A model generated the notes under the pieces. That model saw only the letters and a list, made by a program, of their open reading frames with translations, did no database searches and was not told the origin of the DNA. From BP-133 sp040756995 (GTDB lineage Bacteria > Actinomycetota > Acidimicrobiia > IMCC26256 > BP-133): DNA of 8,848 nt. The stretch spans positions 1-8,848 of the forward strand of contig JBFLYK010000096.1 of NCBI GenBank assembly GCA_040756995.1, written 5' to 3'. Positions 1 to 5,514 of this stretch are shown piece after piece. Every line of letters begins with the position of its first letter. Position 1 is the stretch's first letter. Both the position numbers and the translations under genes were made by a program.

Positions 1-40
1 CGTTCGATTTCCGCAGTATCCCGGAAATCGAACGCCAGTT
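1..40. repeat. 46-bp palindromic repeat, copy A (cut by left edge)
   Basis: Positions 1-13 (CGTTCGATTTCCG) and 22-34 (CGGAAATCGAACG) are perfect reverse complements around the 8-nt spacer CAGTATCC. The right arm continues as CCAGTT to position 40. Alignment with the other two copies implies that six bases (AACTGG) lie just left of the window. The core CCGCAGTATCCCGG is identical to copy B. Relative to copy B the stem differs at two positions, and both arms have changed so that pairing is kept. No T-run follows, so it does not look like an ordinary intrinsic terminator. Confidence 0.85.
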
Positions 41-64
41 GGCGCGCCCGGGCCGGCCCTCCTG

Positions 65-110
65 AACTGGCGTTCCTTTTCCGCAGTATCCCGGTAAAGG
101 AACGCCAGTT
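65..110. repeat. 46-bp palindromic repeat, copy B (complete)
   Basis: Two 19-nt arms flank the spacer CAGTATCC (84-91). The left arm (65-83) and right arm (92-110) pair at 18 of 19 positions, with one T/T mismatch. The outer 11 nt, AACTGGCGTTC and GAACGCCAGTT, are shared with copy C. Copy B lies 24 nt after copy A in the same orientation. The right arm of A (30-40) is also complementary to the left arm of B (65-75), so an alternative hairpin across the pair is possible. It sits 15 nt before the first possible start codon of the operon. Confidence 0.9.
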
Positions 111-125
111 TGCGCGTCGGCAGGG

Positions 126-1265
126 GTGGCGGCGGGGCTGGTTACGCTGACGGCCGTGCTGGTGCCGGACCTGCGGCCCCTGTCGGTCGGCGAGATCATC
201 GATGTGGCCATCAAGATCTGGCGGCGGCACCTGCCGACGCTGGCCCGCATCGTGGTCGTGGTCGTGGCGCCGCTGCAGATCCTCGCCGCACTCGTCGCCG
301 CCTCGGTCAACTCCGAGACCTACACCCTCGAGGTGAGGGACAACCCCGACGAAGCTCCGCCCGTGGACACCGGGGCGCTGGCCGCCTGGCTGGCCGGCAT
401 GTTCACGGCCCAGATCCTCTCCGGGCTGGCCTTCCTGATCTCGAGCGCCGCGGTACTGCGAGCGGTGAGCGTCGCCTACCTGGACGGCACTCCCGACTGG
501 CGGGACTCGCTCCGGGCGGCCACCCGCCGCCTCCGTTCGCTGATCTGGCTGGCGTTCCTCATGCTGGCCGGACTGTCCCTCGCCATGCTGGCGATCGTCG
601 TCCCGTTCTTCTGGCTCGGCGTGGCGTGGTCGGTGGCGTTCCCGGTGCTGATCGCCGAAGGGCTCCGGGGGACGGCGGCCATCGGCCGGTCGTTCCGCCT
701 CGTCCGGGGCCGGTGGTGGCCGACGTTCGGGGCGCTGGCGCTGGCCTTCATGTTCCAGTTCTTCGTGGGTCTCGTGCTGGGCCTCCCGCTGATCTTTTTC
801 ACCGGCGACTGGGACGGCGACTCGGCGGCGGCACTGACCGTCTCGACGGTGGTCAGCGTGGCCTCGTCGGTGATCACGACGCCGTTCATGGCCGCGGTGC
901 TCGTCCTCGTCTACTTCGACCTGCGGGTCCGCAAGGAAGGCTTCGACCTCCAGCTTCTCTCCCAGGGCGTCGGCATTCCCGGCCCGTCGGTCCCGACCAC
1001 CGGGCCCTGGGCGCCCCCCGGTTCCTGGCCGACACCGGGCGGTTCCTGGCCGGCACCGGGCGGTCCGGGGCCGACCCCCGGCAGCTCCTGGCCAGCGCCG
1101 GGTGGAGCTTGGCCTCCCCCCACCGGGCCCCCGCCGGCCGGGCCCGCCCCTCCAGCCACCGGGCCCCCGCCGCCGGCGGGACCCGCACCGCCGGCGGGCC
1201 CCACGCCGCCACCCGGTCCCGCGCCGCCGCCCAATAGGGCCCCCGGCCCGCCGGAGCCACAGTGA
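126..1265 (+). CDS. multi-pass membrane protein with Pro-rich C-terminal tail
   Basis: An integral membrane protein of unknown function and first gene of the operon. It resembles the glycerophosphodiester-phosphodiesterase membrane-domain/DUF7544 type seen in actinobacteria: an N-terminal motif LRPLSVGEIIDVAIKIWRRH (16-35), hydrophobic stretches near 40-60, 88-115, 138-176, 200-226 and 236-263, and the middle motif EGLRGTAAIGRSFRLVRGRWW (178-198). No phosphodiesterase catalytic domain is present. From about residue 285 to 379 the chain is a Pro/Gly/Ala tail with GSWPxPG-like units, probably cytoplasmic and disordered. The start is uncertain: GTG 126 is the longest; GTG 156 and GTG 162 would place the family motif nearer the N-terminus. 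A -10-like TACGCT at 143-148 lies 7 nt before GTG 156, which would suit a leaderless transcript. The stop overlaps the next gene's GTG start in GTGA. Confidence 0.85.
   Translation: MAAGLVTLTAVLVPDLRPLSVGEIIDVAIKIWRRHLPTLARIVVVVVAPLQILAALVAASVNSETYTLEVRDNPDEAPPVDTGALAAWLAGMFTAQILSGLAFLISSAAVLRAVSVAYLDGTPDWRDSLRAATRRLRSLIWLAFLMLAGLSLAMLAIVVPFFWLGVAWSVAFPVLIAEGLRGTAAIGRSFRLVRGRWWPTFGALALAFMFQFFVGLVLGLPLIFFTGDWDGDSAAALTVSTVVSVASSVITTPFMAAVLVLVYFDLRVRKEGFDLQLLSQGVGIPGPSVPTTGPWAPPGSWPTPGGSWPAPGGPGPTPGSSWPAPGGAWPPPTGPPPAGPAPPATGPPPPAGPAPPAGPTPPPGPAPPPNRAPGPPEPQ
1002..1259 (+). repeat. low-complexity Pro/Gly-rich coding repeat
   Basis: This is the DNA coding for the C-terminal tail of the first membrane protein. 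It holds degenerate units translating as GSWPTPG, GSWPAPG, SSWPAPG and AWPPPTG, then PPPAGPAPP-type units. The repeats are imperfect at DNA level. Such tracts expand and contract readily and make several frames on both strands look open, which explains the many spurious overlapping ORFs here. Confidence 0.7.
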
Positions 1266-1903
1266 TCGCCCGGCTGATCGGGGCGGTGGATCCCGACGCG
1301 GCCCGGAACGTGGCCCGGGAGATCCTGGCCGACCGGCGGTTCCACCCCCGACGGGCGCCCCGGCCGTTCGCCGGCTTCTTCCGCCGGGTCGGGGAAGTCG
1401 TCGTCGACCCGGTGATCCGGTTCTTCCGCCGGATCGGCGACGTCCTCCCGAGCGTGGGGTCGGTGCCCTGGGTGCTGCTGGCCATCGTCGTGGTGATCGT
1501 CGCCGCCGTCCTCACCGTCCGGCTGTCGGCGCGGCGGGGGCGGTCGCGCCTGCCCGGCGGGCGCAGCGCCGTCGCCGGCGACGACCCGCTCGACCCCGAG
1601 GAGCTGGAGCGCCGGGCTGACGAGGCCGAACGGCGGGGCGACCTCGACTCCGCCCTGCGCCTGCGGTTCCGGGCCGGCCTCGCCCGCCTCGACGACGCCG
1701 GCGTGGTGCGGCTCCGCCCCGGCCTGACCAACGCCGCCGTGAGCCGGGTGCTGCGCTCGCCGAGCTTCGACGAGCTGGCCGGCCACTTCGACGAGGTGGC
1801 GTACGGCGGTCGCCCGGCCACGGCCGCCGACGTCGCCGCCGCCCGCTCGGTCTGGCCCGCCGTCGTCGAGGCCGCCCGCTTGCCCTCGGGTGCCCGGCGA
1901 TGA
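1262..1903 (+). CDS. DUF4129 domain-containing membrane protein
   Basis: A 213-residue protein with a short N-terminal region, one clear transmembrane segment at about residues 68-87 (PWVLLAIVVVIVAAVLTV) and a C-terminal DUF4129-type domain (about 115-205). Family features visible are the helical stretch with ALRLRFRAGLARLDDAGVV (131-149), the following LTNAAVSRVL (155-164) and the late FDEVAYGGR (176-184). The N-terminal REILADRRFH (19-28) is also typical of actinobacterial members. DUF4129 domains are commonly found beside MoxR, DUF58 and transglutaminase-like proteins; no enzymatic activity is established. GTG 1262 overlaps the upstream stop in GTGA, so translation is probably coupled. The stop TGA lies in ATGA at 1900-1903. 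Confidence 0.88.
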   Translation: MIARLIGAVDPDAARNVAREILADRRFHPRRAPRPFAGFFRRVGEVVVDPVIRFFRRIGDVLPSVGSVPWVLLAIVVVIVAAVLTVRLSARRGRSRLPGGRSAVAGDDPLDPEELERRADEAERRGDLDSALRLRFRAGLARLDDAGVVRLRPGLTNAAVSRVLRSPSFDELAGHFDEVAYGGRPATAADVAAARSVWPAVVEAARLPSGARR

Positions 1904-1929
1904 GCTCCCGCGTCCGACCCCCAAACCCC

Positions 1930-1975
1930 AACTGGCGTTCGTTTACCGGTATATGGCGGAAAAGGAACGCCAGTT
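1930..1975. repeat. 46-bp palindromic repeat, copy C
   Basis: It has the same total length and outer arms as copy B: AACTGGCGTTC at 1930-1940 and GAACGCCAGTT at 1965-1975. The 19-nt arms pair at 17 of 19 positions around an 8-nt spacer GTATATGG (1949-1956) that differs from the CAGTATCC of copies A and B. It lies between the DUF4129 stop (1903) and the ATG at 1996. If the ATG at 1900 is used instead, it lies inside the DUF4350 gene and encodes roughly NWRSFTGIWRKRNAS. Confidence 0.9.
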
Positions 1976-1979
1976 CGGC

Positions 1980-1985
1980 GAGGGA
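1980..1985 (+). promoter_or_regulatory. ribosome binding site for DUF4350 gene (start-deciding)
   Basis: GAGGGA lies 10 nt before ATG 1996. The competing ATG 1900 has no good Shine-Dalgarno sequence and would rely on coupling through the ATGA overlap. This site is the main sequence argument for the shorter start, which also leaves the palindromic repeat outside the protein. Confidence 0.4.
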
Positions 1986-1995
1986 CCGCGGTTCG

Positions 1996-3159
1996 ATGAC
2001 CGGCCCGGTGGCGGAGGGCTCCGAGTTCGCCGACCCCGGGGGGGTCAGGCGGCGGGCCGGGAGGCTGGTGGTGGCGGCGGGGGTGGCCTTTCTGGCCCTG
2101 GCGACCTTGTCGTCGTTTCTCCCCGGGGGCGGGGGGCAGGGCGGCGGGTCACCGTCGTCGTCGTACTCCAACCGCCCGGACGGAACCTCGGCCTGGGCCG
2201 AGCTGCTCAGCCGGTACGGGCGCCACGTCGACCGGCTCCGCGGCGATCTCGACTCGTCGGCGCTGGACCCGGCCTCCACCGTCGTGGTTCTCGATGCGCC
2301 CGGTCTGTCCGGCCGGGAGGCCGAGGCGCTGGGCGAATTCGTCCGGCGCGGAGGCCATCTGGTGGCCGGAGGCGCCGGAGCCGACGACTGGCTGGAGTCG
2401 GTGGTCGACCGGCCCCCGGTCCTCGACAGTGCCGGCGTCCGCACCGCCAGGCCGGTCGGCCCCTACCCGGCCCGGGAAGTCGACGGTGTGCGGACGGTGC
2501 GGGCCGGACGGCTCGGCTCGTGGAGCCACCCCGGCGGGCTCGAGGCGATACTGGAGGGCGACGAAGGCCGGGTCGTGGCGGTCGCCGGGAACTCCGGAAA
2601 CGGCCGTGTGGCGGCCCTGGCCGACCCGTCCCCCCTCCAGAACGCCCTGCTCGCCGCCGGCGACAACGCCGCGCTGTCGCTCGGCGTGGTTGGCGACGCG
2701 GCCCGCCGGGTGTTCTTCGCCGAGGGCGTCCACGGCTACGGCCAGGGTGAGGGCCTCGCCGCGCTGCCCCGTCGCTGGCGGCTGGCACTGGCCGGCTTCG
2801 GGGTGGCCGCCGCCATCTGGCTCATCGCCCGCAGCCGGCGCCTCGGTCCGCCGGAGGACGAGTCCCGCCCGCTCCCCCCGCCCCGCTGGGCCTACGTCGA
2901 GGCTGTGGCTGGCACGCTGGCTCGCACCGGCCGGCCCCAGGAAGCGGCCGAACCCGTCCGCCGCCGGGCCCGGGAGCTGATCGCCCGCCGGGCCGGCCTT
3001 CCTCCCGACGCCGGTCCCGACGACCTCCGGACGGCGGCCGCCCGCCTCGGCCTCCCGCCCGACGAGGCGGCGGCGGTCCTGGAGGCCGGCGGTCCGGCCG
3101 GGGACGCCGAGGTCCTGGCCGCCGGACGGGCCCTGGCCCGCCTGATAGGACAAGGATGA
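1996..3159 (+). CDS. DUF4350 domain-containing membrane protein
   Basis: A 387-residue protein from ATG 1996. It has an N-terminal membrane anchor at about 23-41, then the DUF4350 region beginning with SSYSNRPDGTSAWAELLSRYG (about 56-76), where a short-chain Ser/Asn/Pro-rich start is typical. A Rossmann-like stretch follows with STVVVLDAPG (94-103) and FVRRGGHLVAGG (115-126), then FFAEGVHGYGQGEG (240-253), a second transmembrane segment (about 262-278) and a cytoplasmic helical C-terminus beginning RRLGPPEDE. Family function is unknown; DUF4350 proteins are regular neighbours of MoxR/DUF58. Start choice: ATG 1996 has GAGGGA 10 nt upstream. ATG 1900 would overlap the DUF4129 stop (ATGA) and add 32 basic residues, of which about half come from palindromic repeat copy C. 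Both starts are in frame and the sequence does not settle the matter. Confidence 0.87.
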   Translation: MTGPVAEGSEFADPGGVRRRAGRLVVAAGVAFLALATLSSFLPGGGGQGGGSPSSSYSNRPDGTSAWAELLSRYGRHVDRLRGDLDSSALDPASTVVVLDAPGLSGREAEALGEFVRRGGHLVAGGAGADDWLESVVDRPPVLDSAGVRTARPVGPYPAREVDGVRTVRAGRLGSWSHPGGLEAILEGDEGRVVAVAGNSGNGRVAALADPSPLQNALLAAGDNAALSLGVVGDAARRVFFAEGVHGYGQGEGLAALPRRWRLALAGFGVAAAIWLIARSRRLGPPEDESRPLPPPRWAYVEAVAGTLARTGRPQEAAEPVRRRARELIARRAGLPPDAGPDDLRTAAARLGLPPDEAAAVLEAGGPAGDAEVLAAGRALARLIGQG

Positions 3160-3233
3160 ACGCCTCCGCCCTCCGGAAAGGCCCCACCGGCCCGGGCATC
3201 CCCGTCGGAACGACCGCAGGAGCATCCGCATGA
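3156..3233 (+). CDS. possible 25-residue linking ORF between DUF4350 and moxR
   Basis: ATG 3156 overlaps the DUF4350 stop in ATGA (3156-3159) and has AGGA at 3147-3150, 5 nt upstream. The frame reads 25 codons (beginning MNASALRKGPTGPG) and its stop TGA (3231-3233) overlaps the moxR start in a second ATGA (3230-3233). It fills the whole 70-nt gap. No domain or signal peptide is recognisable. It could be a translated coupling peptide or simply an open frame by chance in GC-rich DNA; composition alone does not distinguish these. Confidence 0.25.
   Translation: MNASALRKGPTGPGIPVGTTAGASA
3218..3222 (+). promoter_or_regulatory. ribosome binding site of moxR
   Basis: AGGAG lies 7 nt before ATG 3230. 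This is the strongest Shine-Dalgarno sequence in the plus-strand operon and fixes the moxR start. The other junctions of the operon rely on overlaps. Confidence 0.75.
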
Positions 3234-4216
3234 CCGTCCCGTCTTCCAGCGCTGCGCCCGGCAACGCCATTGCCTCGCTCCGGGACCGGGTGGCGGCCGA
3301 GGTCGGACGGGTCGTGGTGGGGCAGGACGAGGTGGTCGAACTGCTCCTGGCGGCGGCGGTGGTCGGCGGGCACGTGCTCCTCGAGGGCGTGCCCGGGGTG
3401 GCCAAGACGCTGCTGGCCCGGGCGTGGTCGGCGGCCCTGGGACTGGACTTCCGCCGGGTCCAGTTCACGCCCGACATGCTCCCGTCGGACCTGTCCGGCA
3501 CCGTCACCCTGCGGCTCGATCGGGCCGGCGGCCACCAGGACCTCGCCTTCCGCCCGGGACCGGTCTTCACCAACGTGCTGCTGGCCGACGAGATCAACCG
3601 GACGCCGCCCAAGACCCAGGCCGCCCTGCTCGAGGCGATGCAGGAGGCCCAGGTCAGCGTGGACGGCGTGTCCCACCCTCTGCCCCAACCGTTCCTGGTC
3701 GTGGCCACCCAGAACCCCATCGAGTACGAGGGCACCTACCCGCTCCCCGAAGCGCAGCTCGACCGGTTCCTGCTCAAGATCGACGTCGGCTACCCCAGCG
3801 CGGCCGACGAGGAGGCCATCCTCCGCCTCGGTCACCGGGGCGTCACTCCGGCTCGGCTGGACGACGTCCGGGTGGCGGCCGGGGCCGACGAACTCGTCGC
3901 CGCCCAGGCCGAAGTCGACGCCACCGTCGTGGCCGAGGAGGTCGGCGCCTACATCGTGGCCCTCGTCCGCCGGACCCGGGAGCTGCCCAGTGTCGCCCTC
4001 GGCGCCAGCCCCCGGGCGGCGGTGCACCTGCTGGCGGCGGCCAAGGCGTCCGCCCGCCTCCGGGGTCGGGCCTTCGTCACCCCCGACGACGTCGCCGCCA
4101 TGGCGCCGCCCGTCCTCCGCCACCGCCTCGTCCTGCGGCCGGAAGCGGAACTCGAGCGCTACCGCCCCGACGACGCCGTCGCCGCCGCCCTGGCCTCCGT
4201 CCCCGTCCCGCGGTGA
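3230..4216 (+). CDS. moxR: MoxR-family AAA+ ATPase
   Basis: A 328-residue AAA+ ATPase of the MoxR family, cytoplasmic and probably hexameric, proposed to act as a chaperone that remodels or activates targets together with a vWA-domain partner. Visible motifs are Walker A GVPGVAKT (53-60, K59), Walker B NVLLADE (115-121, D120/E121) followed by the MoxR signature INRTPPKTQAALLEAMQE (122-139), sensor 1 ATQNP (159-163), LDRF (177-180) and sensor 2 GASPRA (258-263, R262). The C-terminal lid contains FVTPDDVAAMAPPVLRHRLVL. All catalytic residues are present and the length is normal for the family. AGGAG 7 nt upstream supports the start. The stop overlaps the GTG start of the DUF58 gene, its likely partner, in GTGA (4213-4216). 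Confidence 0.97.
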   Translation: MTVPSSSAAPGNAIASLRDRVAAEVGRVVVGQDEVVELLLAAAVVGGHVLLEGVPGVAKTLLARAWSAALGLDFRRVQFTPDMLPSDLSGTVTLRLDRAGGHQDLAFRPGPVFTNVLLADEINRTPPKTQAALLEAMQEAQVSVDGVSHPLPQPFLVVATQNPIEYEGTYPLPEAQLDRFLLKIDVGYPSAADEEAILRLGHRGVTPARLDDVRVAAGADELVAAQAEVDATVVAEEVGAYIVALVRRTRELPSVALGASPRAAVHLLAAAKASARLRGRAFVTPDDVAAMAPPVLRHRLVLRPEAELERYRPDDAVAAALASVPVPR

Positions 4217-5514
4217 GCGGGTTCGGGCACCTCCCGCCCGGCCAGCCGATGAGCCCGACACCGCGGCTGGCGGCCCTGGTGGCGGCGGCCGCCCTCGGCT
4301 TCCTGTTCCTCCCGCCGGCTCTGCCCGCGCTCCTCGTCGTCGCCCTGCTGGCGGGAGGGGCCGGGGATGCGCTGGCCGTGCGGCGGGCGCCCCGGCTGGA
4401 GCGAACGGTGCCCGCCGTCCTCGCCCGGGGGGTCCCGGCCGATCTCACCGTCGACATCGAGGCCGGCGGGGCGCCGACCCGGGTTCGCCAGCCCGTCCCG
4501 CCCGACCTCGACCTCGAGCCGCGGGAGGCGGACGGGCCGCTGCACGCCACGGTCATCCCGCGGCGGCGGGGCCGGCACCGGGTCCCGCCGCCGGCGGTGT
4601 GGGTCGAGGGCCGCTTCGGGCTCGGACGGGTCCACCACCAGGGCGGCGAGGCCAGTGACGTCCTCGTCTATCCCGACCTGCCGGCCGCTCATCGGCTCGT
4701 CACGGCCGTGCGTCAGGGCCGGTTCCGGGATCCCGGCGTGCTGACCCGGGGTCCATTGGGTCTCGGCACGGACTTCGAGTCGATCCGCGACTATCTGCCC
4801 GACGACGACATCCGTCAGGTCAACTGGCGGGCCACGGCCCGCACCGGCCGCCCGATGAGCAACCAGTACCGGGTCGAGCAGGACCGCAACGTCATCTGCT
4901 GCGTCGACAGCGGCCGGCTGATGGCCGCGCCGGTCAGCGCCACGCCCGGTTCCGGAGTCCCGCTGACCAGGCTCGACGCCGCCCTCGACGCCGCCGTGGC
5001 GGTCGTGCTCGTGGCCGACGAGATCGGCGACCAGGCCGGGGCCGTGGCCTTCGACAGCACCGTCCGACGCCGGCTGTCCCCCCGGCGCCGGGGCGGCCAG
5101 GCCGTGGTCGGCGCTCTCTTCGATCTCGAGCCCACGAACGCCGACAGCGACTACGAGCTGGCCTTCCGGCACGTGGGAGCGGGGAAGCGGTCGCTGGTCA
5201 TCGTCTTCACCGACCTCCTCGAGGAAGGCGCGGCCCGCAGCCTCGTCGAGGCGGTGCCGGTGCTGGCCCGCCGCCATCACGTCGTCGTGGCCGGCGTCCG
5301 CGACCCCGACCTCGACCGCGCCGTCCGCACGCCGCCGGCCGGCGTGGGTGACGTGCTGGCGGCCTCAGTGGTCGTCGAAGCCCTCGACGCCCGGGCCCGG
5401 GTGGCGGCCCAGCTGACCCGGGCCGGCGCCGAGGTGCTGGAGGCTCCGCCCGACGCCCTGGCCGCCGCCTGCGTCGGCGCCTACCTCCGGGCCAAGGCGC
5501 GGAGCCGTCTCTAG
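4213..5514 (+). CDS. DUF58 domain-containing (vWA-like) protein
   Basis: A 433-residue protein from GTG 4213. Two adjoining hydrophobic stretches at about 19-54 anchor it in the membrane. A beta-rich middle section follows, then the DUF58 signature (about 197-238): GTDFESIRDYLPDDDIRQVNW, then ATARTGRP and the start of a vWA-like fold. The first metal-site motif reads CCVDSGRLM, so the canonical DxSxS is replaced by DxGxx, which is common in DUF58 proteins. DUF58 proteins are the standard partners of MoxR ATPases, and overlap with moxR (GTGA) argues for balanced synthesis. ATG 4249 (MSPTPRLAALV) is an alternative start that removes 12 residues; GTG 4213 is preferred because of the overlap. The stop TAG is part of the palindrome CTAG at 5511-5514. 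Confidence 0.94.
   Translation: MSGFGHLPPGQPMSPTPRLAALVAAAALGFLFLPPALPALLVVALLAGGAGDALAVRRAPRLERTVPAVLARGVPADLTVDIEAGGAPTRVRQPVPPDLDLEPREADGPLHATVIPRRRGRHRVPPPAVWVEGRFGLGRVHHQGGEASDVLVYPDLPAAHRLVTAVRQGRFRDPGVLTRGPLGLGTDFESIRDYLPDDDIRQVNWRATARTGRPMSNQYRVEQDRNVICCVDSGRLMAAPVSATPGSGVPLTRLDAALDAAVAVVLVADEIGDQAGAVAFDSTVRRRLSPRRRGGQAVVGALFDLEPTNADSDYELAFRHVGAGKRSLVIVFTDLLEEGAARSLVEAVPVLARRHHVVVAGVRDPDLDRAVRTPPAGVGDVLAASVVVEALDARARVAAQLTRAGAEVLEAPPDALAAACVGAYLRAKARSRL

Noticed and set aside
1..110. Intrinsic terminators
   Set aside because: The palindromes could form stable hairpins but lack a following T-run, and the same element occurs between or within operon genes at 1930-1975, where a terminator would be unexpected.
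1..110. CRISPR array
   Set aside because: Only two adjacent repeats with an imperfect match and one 24-nt interval; no cas genes are present and the third copy is 1.8 kb away.
886..1924. Overlapping minus-strand frames of about 310-340 codons
   Set aside because: They are by-products of the Pro/Gly repeat tract and the GC-rich DUF4129 gene, with no recognisable domain.
2149..3735. 528-codon minus-strand open frame
   Set aside because: It is antisense to DUF4350 and moxR, both of which have clear domain signatures. Long antisense frames are expected at this GC content.
3424..4212. Upstream extension of the DUF58 frame
   Set aside because: The stretch is an Arg/Pro/Gly-rich shadow of moxR in another frame; DUF58 family sequence begins only after 4213.
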